Positions 41,449 through 49,375 of a stretch of 64,000 bases of DNA are shown here, piece by piece. Under the pieces are notes generated by a model, which saw nothing but the letters and a program-made list of their open reading frames with translations, had not been told where the DNA came from and did not search any database. Numbering within the stretch: position 1 is the stretch's first letter; each line of letters opens with the position of its first letter. Source of the DNA: Roseococcus sp. SYP-B2431 (GTDB lineage Bacteria; Pseudomonadota; Alphaproteobacteria; Acetobacterales; Acetobacteraceae); contig NZ_SJXD01000025.1 in NCBI RefSeq assembly GCF_004336745.1, forward strand, positions 186,001 to 250,000, given 5' to 3'. The position numbers and the translations under genes were made by a program.

Positions 41449-42371
41449 GGCAGCAGTTCCCAGAAGGTCGGCACGGGGTCGCCCGGTCGCTCGCCGCTCG
41501 CGAAGAGCGCGTAGGTATCGCCCAGATGGGCGATGAACGTGTCAGCGTGCCAGGCGTTGCCGCGCCTGGTCTGGATCAGGCCCCAGGGATTCCGCGAGTC
41601 GCGGTCCGCGCGCAGGCTGCCGGCATTGTAGGCGGCCGCCACCAGCGGCGGATCCAGGCGCGTCGTGGCCTGGGACTGTCGCTTGACATAGGCCGCGCCC
41701 GCCGCCGCCGAGACGGCGGGATCGAGCAGCCTCGCGCGGTCGAGCGTCGGATCGGCGAGCGCCTCGCGCGCGGTGGAGATCAGCGTCTGCATGAGCCCGG
41801 GCGAGACGCGATGCGGCGTCGCGGCGTCGGAGGTGAAGCCGGGCTCCTCGCGGACGGCCTCGGCGCGGCCGGCGCTCTCGGTGCAGGCGGTGGCGATCAG
41901 CAGCTCGACGGGCACGGCGAAGCGGAGGGCCGCCGCTTCAAGCGCGCCGCGATGGACGGACCAGCAGCGGGCGGCGACATCCGGCTTCGGGTTGCGGCGT
42001 GGCCCGGCCTCGCCCTCGACCTCGATGCCGGCCCGCGTCAGGCGCCAGCGGTTGCGGCCGGGGCCCACGGGCGCGCCGCGCCAGTCGAGCAGCGCGGGGA
42101 GGAAGGGACGCAGCCCCTCCTGCCAGGGGCGCTCGCGCTTCAGTGCCGGCTGGCCGGTGAGGCGCGTCCAGGTGAGGGGGCCGACGATGCCGTCGGCCGC
42201 CAGCCGCTCGCGCCGCTGATAGGCGGCCACGGCATCGCGCGTAGCGGGGCCGAAGGCGCCGTCGGCCTCGCCGCGCAGGGCGCCCGCGCGGATCAGTGCA
42301 AGCTGGGCGGTGCGGACATCCTCGCCGCGGATCAGCGGGAGGCGGAAGGCGAGGTTGCGCTCGAGCATCAT
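41445..42371 (-). CDS. Peptidoglycan-binding lytic transglycosylase-like protein
   Basis: 308 residues. Residues 10-70 form a PG_binding_1 domain (D-V-R-T-A-Q-L-A-L-I-R-A-G, F-G-P-A-T-R-D-A-V-A-A-Y-Q, D-G-I-V-G-P-L-T-W). The second half has SLT transglycosylase signatures: catalytic Glu in T-E-S-A-G, then S-P-G-L-M-Q-T and A-A-A-Y-N-A-G-S. There is no signal peptide, which is usual for phage-derived lysins. ATGA overlaps join it to both neighbours. The C-terminal text (R-N-P-W-G-L, F-I-A-H-L-G-D) is common in phage-associated relatives. Confidence 0.8.
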   Translation of the reverse strand: MMLERNLAFRLPLIRGEDVRTAQLALIRAGALRGEADGAFGPATRDAVAAYQRRERLAADGIVGPLTWTRLTGQPALKRERPWQEGLRPFLPALLDWRGAPVGPGRNRWRLTRAGIEVEGEAGPRRNPKPDVAARCWSVHRGALEAAALRFAVPVELLIATACTESAGRAEAVREEPGFTSDAATPHRVSPGLMQTLISTAREALADPTLDRARLLDPAVSAAAGAAYVKRQSQATTRLDPPLVAAAYNAGSLRADRDSRNPWGLIQTRRGNAWHADTFIAHLGDTYALFASGERPGDPVPTFWELLP

Positions 42372-42949
42372 GGCGTGGCTCCGCAATGGGGGATGGTGGC
42401 GATGCGGCGGGCGAGGTCGGCGGCCTCGCGCGATCCGGCGGGGGCGAGGGGCAGGCCGCCCTGGGCGGCGGCGCAGCGCCTCGCGTCGGCGCCGGCACCG
42501 GGGCGCGCGGCGAGCAGCGCGACGCGGGCGCCGAGCAGGGGCGAGTTCGCGGCAGAGGCGGCGCTCGCGGCCTCGGCCAGATCCTCGCCGGGCGGCGACA
42601 GCTCGGCCAGGCAGAGGCGGGCCTGGGCCTCGCCGGCCGCCAGCTTCGGGTCGGGCGTCAGCGCGCGGGCGGCGGCATAGGATTGGGCCGCGCAGGGCAG
42701 GTGGCCACGCAGCGCGGGGCATGCCGCGCCGGGCGCCCGCGCGGCCATGGCGAGGCGCATGCAGGCCTCGGCACGAAGCAGGTGCAGGCGCGGGCAGGCC
42801 GCGTGTCCGGCGGGGCAGGCGACCGGCTCGACGGCGATCTCGGCCGGAGCGGCGTGCCGCCAGCGATCGAGCTGCGCGATCGTCGGATCGACGACGGCGG
42901 CGAGAGGCGCGCAGCCGGCGAGGAGGAGCAGGACGGCGGGGCCCCTCAT
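42368..42949 (-). CDS. Cys-rich lipoprotein of the SOS operon
   Basis: 193 residues. The leader L-L-L-L-A-G-C (Cys13) is a lipobox. The mature protein has around eight further Cys, several in pairs (C-P-A-G-H-A-A-C-P, C-L-A-E, A-R-R-C), which suggests disulphides in the periplasm. Helical Ala-rich stretches dominate. I do not recognise the family. It lies between the membrane protein and transglycosylase genes with four-base overlaps; an outer-membrane partner in wall attack, like an o-spanin, is one possibility. Confidence 0.65.
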   Translation of the reverse strand: MRGPAVLLLLAGCAPLAAVVDPTIAQLDRWRHAAPAEIAVEPVACPAGHAACPRLHLLRAEACMRLAMAARAPGAACPALRGHLPCAAQSYAAARALTPDPKLAAGEAQARLCLAELSPPGEDLAEAASAASAANSPLLGARVALLAARPGAGADARRCAAAQGGLPLAPAGSREAADLARRIATIPHCGATP

Positions 42950-44373
42950 GGCGTCAGCTCCGCGAGCAGGGGGACGGGATCGGTGTGGCTCTCGCGCAGC
43001 TCGCCGAGCAGCAGAGCGAGCGCCTGGAGCGCGGCCTGCGCGGGCTCGCCGCCGGGCTGCGGCAGCACGGCGCGGGCGGCGGCAGCGGGACGGAGGCCGG
43101 GCGCGGCGCCGTTCAGCGACTGCGCGATGCGGGCCACGAGGTCGGGCGAGAGGTCGGCCTCCACGCGGTCCTCCAGCAGGGCGCGGCGGAATTCGGCGAG
43201 GCCCTGGGCGGCCTCGGCCGGACTCGCGAAGCCGGGGTAGCGGGCCCAGAGCCGCTCGGCCGCGTCCTCGCGCAGGCAGGTGTCGAGCAGGCCGGCGAGA
43301 AAGCCGGGCTCGGCGAGCCGGGGCGCGAAGAGGCGCGCGAAGACGGGCGCATCGGCGAGGCGGAGCTCGGCCGAAGCGGGGGTGATCGCGCCGGGCTCGA
43401 AGAGCGCCGGATCGTGCGGCGCTTCGAGGAGATGCGCCCGGAAGCGGCGCCAGGCGGCCGAGCCCAGATTCCAGCCCAGGCCGAGCAGCATCGCGACGCC
43501 GGCCAGCGGCCCGCCCGCGGCGGCCGGCAGCAGCGGCGCCGCGGCGCGGAGCAGCGAGGCGAGGGGGCTGCCGCTGCCCGTCAGCGCGGCCGAGGCGGAT
43601 TGGAGCGCGCCGAGCTCCGCCATGCCTGCCCCGCGGCCGCCGGCAGCGCGCGCGGCGCCGAGCGCCCGTTCCGCATCCTCCAGCCAGCCCTCCGCCTGGG
43701 GCGGGATGACGCCGGCCGGCAGGGCCGGGCCGAGGCGCTGGACCAGGATCCGGGCCACGGAGAGCTGGCGCTCCAGCGTGGCCATCGCCTCCGCGATGCG
43801 CGAGGGCTGGCCGGCCCGGGCGGCGGCGTCGCGCGCAGCCGCCTCGCTGGTGCGGAGCGTCTCGTTCGCGCGCTGCTGGCCCTCCAGCGCATCGCCCAGG
43901 CGGCGGGCGGCCTGGGCCTCGGGCGTGGAGGAGCGGGCCCCGAAATAATAGCCGAAGACGCCTGCGATGATGCCGTTCACGTAGCCGGCGATGGCGTCGT
44001 TCAGCGCCAGGGCCTGGCTGAAGAGCAGCAGCGGCAGGCCGATCACGCCCACGATCAGCGCCAGCAGCGCGCGCACGGTGCCCTCGGGCAAAGCGAGCGG
44101 GAGGTCGCGCAGCGCGGCGATCTGCTCGGGGGTCGTGGCCGGGTCGCGCAGCAGGGTGAAGCAGCGCGAGGCCAGCCACCACAGGAAGGCCGCGAAGCCG
44201 AGGCCGACCAGGAAAACCAGCAGCGCGGCCAGCGTTCCCGGCGTGCTGAGGAGGGCGGCCGGTCCGATCCCGGCCAGCCGGGCGCAGAACAGGATGGAGA
44301 CGGCGGACAGGCCGATCAGCAGGATCTTCAGGGGGGCGGCGAGGAAGCTGGGCAAAGGGAGACCTCCAGGCAT
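42946..44373 (-). CDS. Polytopic membrane protein, first gene of the SOS operon
   Basis: 475 residues. Membrane helices are expected at about 15-38, 47-68, 101-122 and 127-146, with another apolar stretch at 285-305. Between lies a helical, coiled-coil-like segment (150-215) and after it a 150-residue soluble tail containing L-L-E-A-P-H-D-P-A-L-F and a later R-R-A-L-L-E-D-R-V-E-A-D-L. No known domain is recognised. The ATG at 44373 starts 13 bases after the SOS box, so LexA would block transcription directly. Confidence 0.7.
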   Translation of the reverse strand: MPGGLPLPSFLAAPLKILLIGLSAVSILFCARLAGIGPAALLSTPGTLAALLVFLVGLGFAAFLWWLASRCFTLLRDPATTPEQIAALRDLPLALPEGTVRALLALIVGVIGLPLLLFSQALALNDAIAGYVNGIIAGVFGYYFGARSSTPEAQAARRLGDALEGQQRANETLRTSEAAARDAAARAGQPSRIAEAMATLERQLSVARILVQRLGPALPAGVIPPQAEGWLEDAERALGAARAAGGRGAGMAELGALQSASAALTGSGSPLASLLRAAAPLLPAAAGGPLAGVAMLLGLGWNLGSAAWRRFRAHLLEAPHDPALFEPGAITPASAELRLADAPVFARLFAPRLAEPGFLAGLLDTCLREDAAERLWARYPGFASPAEAAQGLAEFRRALLEDRVEADLSPDLVARIAQSLNGAAPGLRPAAAARAVLPQPGGEPAQAALQALALLLGELRESHTDPVPLLAELTP

Positions 44374-44386
44374 GGGAAGGCCATAT

Positions 44387-44401
44387 GTTCTTCTTTTGTT
44401 C
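44387..44401 (-). promoter_or_regulatory. LexA/SOS box, GTTC-N7-GTTC
   Basis: A perfect direct repeat, GTTC at 44387-44390 and GTTC at 44398-44401 with seven bases between (GAAC-N7-GAAC on the leftward strand). This is the LexA operator established for Rhodobacter, Caulobacter and rhizobia. It stands in a 60-base A+T-rich island in otherwise G+C-rich DNA, just before the membrane-protein ATG. The divergent halogenase-like gene starts 233 bases away and is less likely to be controlled. Confidence 0.75.
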
Positions 44402-44633
44402 TCATTTGCAAGCAAAATCAGGAAGGATGTCCTACGAGCGAACCGTCGCGGACTTATCGGCCGGTCCAGCGAGCGCCGGCAGGTGAAGACGTGCGGGCTG
44501 ACTTCCCGCGGCCACATTGGAGCGTCGCCGGAATGGACCGGCGCCGCCTGACCGCCTTCGCCGAGCCGTCCGCTTCCGCCCCGCCGACCGGTGCGCACTT
44601 GACGCTCGCGGCGCGGGACAGGATTTTCCCCCC

Positions 44634-45935
44634 ATGACGAACACCGCGTCGCCCGACATCCTGGTCATCGGCGGCGGCCCCGCCGGTTCCACCGCGGCCG
44701 CCCTCCTGGCCATGCGCGGGCGCGACACCCTGCTGGTCGAGAAGGAGGCGCATCCGCGCTTCCACATCGGCGAGAGCCTGCTGCCCGCCAATCTCGACAT
44801 TCTCGAACGCCTCGGCGTGCTGGAGGAGGTCCGCGACATCGGCGTCCACAAGCCCGGCGCGGAATTCGTCTCGGACCGCACCGGGCGCAGCTGCGCCTTT
44901 CCCTTCGCGCATGCGCTCAACAGGAACCGCACCCATGCGTGGCAGGTGAAGCGCGCCGAACTCGACGCGCTGCTCTTCGCCAATGCCCGCCGCAAGGGCG
45001 CGACGACGCTGGAGAACACCCGCGTCACCGACGTGCAGTTCGGCGCTCCCGGCGAGCGCGCGACGGTACGCGCGAGGACCGGGGGTGGCGAGGAGCTCAC
45101 CTTCCGCCCGCGTTACGTGCTGGACGCCTCGGGGCGGGACACCTTCCTCGCCGGCCGCATGCGGGTGAAGGCGATGAACAAGTACAACAACACCGCCGCC
45201 ATCTACGCGCATTTCCAGGGCGTCGAGCGACGGTCCGGCGAGCTGGACGGCTATATCAGCATCCACCTCGCCGAGGACGGATGGTTCTGGCTCATCCCGC
45301 TCCCCGGCGACGTCATGAGCATCGGTTTTGTCGGCAACCAATCGGCCTGGAAGGGCCGCAAGGGCACCCCGCAGGAGCTGTTCGAGGCGCGCATCGCCAG
45401 CAGCCCCACCGTCGCGGCCCGCACGCGCGGCGCCGAAATGGTCTCGGAGATCTACTCGACCGGCAACTACAGCTACCGCGCGCAGCAGGGCTGCGGCGAA
45501 GGGTTCCTGATGATCGGCGACGCCTATGGCTTCGTCGACCCGATGTTCTCCACCGGCGTGTTGATGGCCATGACGGCGGGCGAGCTGGGGGCGAAGGCCG
45601 CGCACGCCTGGCTGGACGACCCGGTCCAGGGCCATCGCCTGGCGCAGCGCACCAACCGCGAGCTGGCGCAGGCGATGGACCGCATCAGCTGGCTCATCTA
45701 CCGCATCAACGATCCGGTGATGCGCTCGCTCTTCATGGCGCCGCGCAACACGCTCTGGATGCGCGACGGCATCATCAACATGCTGGCCGGCAACCTGCGC
45801 GGCGATCCGCGCGCGGTGGTGCCGATCCTGAGCTTCAAGGCCGTGTTCCACACCCTCTCGGCACTGCACCGGATCGGGCTCGGCCCGGCCATGCCCGAGG
45901 CCCTGCCGGAACGCCTGCCGGCCGCGGCGGAGTGA
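44634..45935 (+). CDS. Flavin-dependent halogenase-like oxidoreductase
   Basis: 433 residues. FAD binds through I-G-G-G-P-A-G-S near residue 12. P-R-F-H-I-G-E-S-L-L-P is the usual halogenase/geranylgeranyl reductase-like block. Two points favour a halogenase: W217-F-W219-L-I-P, matching the W-x-W-x-I-P signature, and Lys73 in G-V-H-K-P-G-A-E-F at the place of the catalytic Lys of phenol/pyrrole halogenases. Xanthomonadin pigments are brominated aryl polyenes whose clusters include a halogenase, so proximity to the cluster at 46-60 kb is telling. A plain reductase is the alternative. Confidence 0.72.
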   Translation: MTNTASPDILVIGGGPAGSTAAALLAMRGRDTLLVEKEAHPRFHIGESLLPANLDILERLGVLEEVRDIGVHKPGAEFVSDRTGRSCAFPFAHALNRNRTHAWQVKRAELDALLFANARRKGATTLENTRVTDVQFGAPGERATVRARTGGGEELTFRPRYVLDASGRDTFLAGRMRVKAMNKYNNTAAIYAHFQGVERRSGELDGYISIHLAEDGWFWLIPLPGDVMSIGFVGNQSAWKGRKGTPQELFEARIASSPTVAARTRGAEMVSEIYSTGNYSYRAQQGCGEGFLMIGDAYGFVDPMFSTGVLMAMTAGELGAKAAHAWLDDPVQGHRLAQRTNRELAQAMDRISWLIYRINDPVMRSLFMAPRNTLWMRDGIINMLAGNLRGDPRAVVPILSFKAVFHTLSALHRIGLGPAMPEALPERLPAAAE

Positions 45936-45988
45936 AGGGAATCCTGGCACCATGCCAGGATCGCAGGCGTGAGGACTGGAGACCGAGA

Positions 45989-46237
45989 ATGAGCTTTCCG
46001 AAGCTGAGCGTGATCGCGATCGGCGGCCTGCTGGCCCTGGCCGGCTGTCACCGGAACGGCCAGGGCGAAGGCCCCATGCAGCGCACCGGCCAGGCGCTCG
46101 ACCGCGCGGGCAGCGACACGGGCCAGGCGCTCGGGCGCGCGGCGGATTCGACCGGCAACGCGCTCAATCGCGCGGGCGAGGACACCGGTGCAGCGCTGAA
46201 CCGCACGGGCAACTGGATCCGCAACCGGACGCAGTGA
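45989..46237 (+). CDS. Small repeat-containing lipoprotein
   Basis: 82 residues. The lipobox is L-A-L-A-G-C (Cys20). The mature 60 residues are built from four or five copies of an 11-residue amphipathic unit of the form T-G-x-A-L-x-R-A-x-x-D, a helical repeat like those of small outer-membrane lipoproteins or LEA-type stress proteins. It is co-directional with the halogenase-like gene, 53 bases downstream. GAG before the ATG is a weak ribosome site. Confidence 0.7.
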   Translation: MSFPKLSVIAIGGLLALAGCHRNGQGEGPMQRTGQALDRAGSDTGQALGRAADSTGNALNRAGEDTGAALNRTGNWIRNRTQ

Positions 46238-46267
46238 TCCCGCGCCCGGCGGCCCCTCCCGAGGCGA

Positions 46268-46975
46268 TCAGCCCAGCCCGCCGCTGACGGCAACGGTCTG
46301 GCCGGAGATATAGGCGGCGCGCTCGGAAGCCAGGAAGGCGACGAGCTCCGCCACCTCCTCGGGCCGCCCGGCGCGGCGCGCCGGCACCAGTTCGGCGATG
46401 CGCTCGCGCGGCATCGCGGCGGCCACGGCCGGGCTTTCGATGATGCCCGGCGCCACGACATTCGCCGTCACGCCGCGCGAGGCGTATTCCAGCGAGACGG
46501 ACTTCACCGCGCCGATCAGCCCGGCCTTCGCCGCCGCGTAATTCGCCTGGCCGCGATTGCCGAGCAGGCCCGAGATCGAGGAGATGGCGACGATCCGCCC
46601 CCAGCGCGTGCCGATCATCGGCAGGATCAGCGGCCGCAGCGCGGCGTAGAAGCCGGTCAGGGTCACGTCGACCACGCCCCGCCATTGCGCCTCGGACATG
46701 CCGGCGAGCGGCACGTCGTCATGCGTGCCGGCATTGTGCACGAGAATCTGTATGGGCCCGGCCGCGAGCAGGCCTTCCAGCGCCGCCGCCGTGGCGGGAA
46801 CGTCGGTGAGGTCGCAGGCGAAGGCGGCTCCATCGATCTCCGCGGCCAGGGCCTCGGCCCGGCCAAGGTTGCCATGGGCATGGACCAGCACCTCGTGCCC
46901 CTCGGTCGCGAGGCGCCGGCAGATGGCCGAGCCGATCGGGCTGGAGCCGCCGGTCACCAGGGCGCGGCGCATCAT
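46268..46975 (-). CDS. Aryl-polyene 3-oxoacyl-ACP reductase (FabG-like)
   Basis: 235 residues of the short-chain dehydrogenase family. T-G-G-S-S-P-I-G binds NADPH; the catalytic set is Ser in A-I-S-S-I-S-G and Y-A-A-A-K (about residues 145-149). It reduces the 3-oxo group after each condensation, as ApeQ does in the E. coli aryl-polyene pathway. It is the last gene of the leftward cluster and overlaps the dehydratase by ATGA. Confidence 0.9.
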   Translation of the reverse strand: MMRRALVTGGSSPIGSAICRRLATEGHEVLVHAHGNLGRAEALAAEIDGAAFACDLTDVPATAAALEGLLAAGPIQILVHNAGTHDDVPLAGMSEAQWRGVVDVTLTGFYAALRPLILPMIGTRWGRIVAISSISGLLGNRGQANYAAAKAGLIGAVKSVSLEYASRGVTANVVAPGIIESPAVAAAMPRERIAELVPARRAGRPEEVAELVAFLASERAAYISGQTVAVSGGLG

Positions 46976-47409
46976 TCGGCCCTTCGCAGGATGATGGCGG
47001 CCTGGCCACCGATCAGCGCCCGGTCGCCGGCGGAGATCTCGAATCGGTAGATGAAGCCCGCGGCCTCCGCGACCAGGGCCGTGGCTTCGATCCGCAGCGG
47101 GCCGGGCACATCGTCCAGCCGGTCCGCATCCAGCGCGAGATCTCGCAGGCTGCTGACGAAGCCTACGGGCTGCGGCGCGCCGGAGGTCAGCGCGCCGTGC
47201 AGCGCCATGGCCTGCAGCGCGAACTCGACGCCGCAGACCGCCGGCAGCAGGCCGTCGCGGCACAGTGGATGGGCCGGGTCGCGATGGCGCTCCGTCTCGC
47301 AGACGATCCGGGAGCCGTCCCACAGCACGGCCCGGTCCAGCAGGCACATGGCGCCCTGATGCGGCACGAGCCGGGCGATGTCCGCCCGCAGGATCGGCGC
47401 CGTCAGCAT
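46972..47409 (-). CDS. Aryl-polyene 3-hydroxyacyl-ACP dehydratase (ApeP-like)
   Basis: 145 residues with a hot-dog fold pattern. P-H-Q-G-A-M-C-L-L-D-R near residue 17 and A-V-C-G-V-E-F-A-L-Q-A-M-A-L-H-G (about 57-72) are the two halves of the ApeP active-site region, with His and Glu as the acid/base pair. It removes water to create each double bond of the polyene. It overlaps the KS-like gene by seven bases. Confidence 0.85.
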   Translation of the reverse strand: MLTAPILRADIARLVPHQGAMCLLDRAVLWDGSRIVCETERHRDPAHPLCRDGLLPAVCGVEFALQAMALHGALTSGAPQPVGFVSSLRDLALDADRLDDVPGPLRIEATALVAEAAGFIYRFEISAGDRALIGGQAAIILRRAE

Positions 47410-48191
47410 GGCGCGACCCGAAGCTCCAGATGCGCGTCATCGAGATAGGGCAGGCGCAGCACCGCCGCGCGGCGGCCGGCCAGGGCGCGCAGGAGCGGGA
47501 GGGCGCGCGCGGCGGCGTTCCCCTCGGCCAGCGCGTCCAGCCCCTCGGAGGGGGCGAACGGCGCGGCGCCCTCGCGATAGGCCAGCTCCAGCTCCGCCCG
47601 GGCTCCCTCCGGCCTCACGCGCAGGACCATCGCCGCGGCGAAGGCGAAGTCCGTCCGCCGCACCGCGTCGAAGGGCGGCGGCATGGGCGCGTCATAGGCG
47701 CAGAGCAGGATGGGCTTTGCGCCGGCCGCTACCGAGCTCATGGCGGCCAGCAGCCCGGCCGCGAAGGCACCGTCATGCCCGCCGAGGCTCAGCGAGGGCG
47801 CGGTCGAGCCGGCCGCGATGTGCCAGTAGCCGGCGGCGGCGTTGTGCACGGAGTTGTGGAACTGGGTGGGCGAGATCGCGCCTCCGGGCTCGTGCATCGC
47901 CGCCATCATGGCCCCGATCACCGCCCCGTCGCCATTGGCGCTGGCGAAGACGGTCTCGATCGCCGCGCGGTCCTCGCCCTCCGTCGCCTCCAGGGCGGCG
48001 GCCAGCGCGAAGCGGACGGTCGCGCCCGCACGGCGGCGTTCCGCGGGCCCGAGGAGGGCCGGCGGCGGCGCGGCCGCCTCCGCGAAGGACCAGGGCGCCA
48101 GGCCCGCCAGCACGGGCTCCGAGGCGGACCAGCCCGGCAGGCCGGGCCCGAGCACGGAGAGGCCCCCGACGAAACACCGCAAGGGCCTCAA
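47403..48191 (-). CDS. Ketosynthase-like partner (ApeC / chain-length-factor type)
   Basis: 262 residues, matching the N-terminal ketoacyl-synthase domain only (Ketoacyl-synt_2 type). The segment F-H-N-S-V-H-N-A-A-A-G-Y-W is a hallmark of ApeC. No active-site Cys occurs where a ketosynthase has it (S-T-A-P-S-L-S-L-G-G-H-D), so it cannot condense on its own and probably pairs with the intact ketosynthase encoded just upstream. The TTG at 48191 overlaps that gene's stop (TTGA). Confidence 0.85.
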   Translation of the reverse strand: MRPLRCFVGGLSVLGPGLPGWSASEPVLAGLAPWSFAEAAAPPPALLGPAERRRAGATVRFALAAALEATEGEDRAAIETVFASANGDGAVIGAMMAAMHEPGGAISPTQFHNSVHNAAAGYWHIAAGSTAPSLSLGGHDGAFAAGLLAAMSSVAAGAKPILLCAYDAPMPPPFDAVRRTDFAFAAAMVLRVRPEGARAELELAYREGAAPFAPSEGLDALAEGNAAARALPLLRALAGRRAAVLRLPYLDDAHLELRVAPC

Positions 48192-49372
48192 GCCCCGAGG
48201 ATCAGGCTGCAATTGCTGCCGCCGAAGCCGAAGGAATTGCTCATCACCCGCTTCAACGCCGCAGGGGTGTTGGCGGTCGCCACCCGGGCCTGAAAAGCGG
48301 GGTCCGGGGCCTCGATGCCGAGGCAGCCCGGGATCAGCCCGTCCTCGATGGCGAGGGTCGCCAGGATCGCCTCGACGGCGCCCGAGGCGCCCAGCGTGTG
48401 CCCTATCCAGCCCTTGGTGGAGCTGCAGGGCACCGCATCGCCGAAGACATGATGGACGGCGCGGTCCTCCATGGCGTCATTGGCGCGGGTGCCGGTGCCG
48501 TGGAGGTTCACGTAGCCGATCTCCGCCGGGGTGAATCCGGCCGCGGCCAGCGCGGCGCGCATGGCGCCGACCGCGCCCAGCCCGTCCGGATGCGGCGAGG
48601 ACATGTGATGGCCGTCGCTGCTGGCACCGGCGCCCAGCAGCAGCGGCGCGCCGGGGCGCGCGTCCGAGGGCCGCTCCAGCAGAAGCAGCCCGGCCGCCTC
48701 GCCGATGGAGATGCCGTCGCGGTCACCGGCGCAGGGGCGGGTGGGGCCGGGGCTCAGCAGCTCCAGCGCGTTGAAGCCGTTCAGCGTCAGCCGGCAGAGG
48801 CTGTCCACCCCGCCCGTGACGGCGGCGTCGGCCAGGCCGCCGGCGATCAGCGTGGCGGCCTGCATGATCGCCCGTGCGCCGGAGGTGCAGGCGGTGGAGA
48901 CCACCAGCGCCGGGCCGGCGAGGCCGAGGCGCGCGCGGAGGTAGTTGGCCAGCGCCTGGAGGTCATGGGTGCGCGCATAGTCGAAATCGGCCGGCAGCGC
49001 GGTCTCGCCGGGCGCGCGGCGGGCATGGGCCCGCTCGGTCTCCTCGATGCCGGCCGTGCTGGTGCCGACGATCACGGCAACCCGGTCCGCGCCATGGCGC
49101 GCGCGCGCCTCGGCCACGGCGGCCTCGAAGCCGTCGGCGCGCAGGGCGAGCTCGGCGAGGCGGTTGTTGCGGCAGTCGAAGCCCGCCAGCGCCGGGGGCG
49201 GCGCCGCGCCCTCGAGTCCCTGGACCGCGCCGACCCAGATTCCGTCCGGCGCGCCGGGGAATCCGCAGGGGGCCAGCCCGCCGCGGCGGGCCCGCAGCGC
49301 CTCCCGCAGGCTGTTCGTGCCCGTGCCCAGCGCGGTCACGAGGCTGCGGCCCGTGATGGCGAGCGGCCACAT
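48188..49372 (-). CDS. Beta-ketoacyl-ACP synthase of the aryl-polyene pathway
   Basis: 394 residues, full-length FabF-type. Catalytic residues are Cys in V-S-T-A-C-T-S-G-A (about 162), His in H-G-T-G-T-R-A-N-D and His in K-G-W-I-G-H-T-L-G-A-S-G-A. It elongates the growing polyene with malonyl-ACP, probably as a heterodimer with the KS-like partner. E. coli uses a second complete ketosynthase (ApeR) as well; no other is found in this cluster. It ends the MMPL-exporter transcript with a three-base gap. Confidence 0.92.
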   Translation of the reverse strand: MWPLAITGRSLVTALGTGTNSLREALRARRGGLAPCGFPGAPDGIWVGAVQGLEGAAPPPALAGFDCRNNRLAELALRADGFEAAVAEARARHGADRVAVIVGTSTAGIEETERAHARRAPGETALPADFDYARTHDLQALANYLRARLGLAGPALVVSTACTSGARAIMQAATLIAGGLADAAVTGGVDSLCRLTLNGFNALELLSPGPTRPCAGDRDGISIGEAAGLLLLERPSDARPGAPLLLGAGASSDGHHMSSPHPDGLGAVGAMRAALAAAGFTPAEIGYVNLHGTGTRANDAMEDRAVHHVFGDAVPCSSTKGWIGHTLGASGAVEAILATLAIEDGLIPGCLGIEAPDPAFQARVATANTPAALKRVMSNSFGFGGSNCSLILGA

Positions 49373-49375
49373 CGC

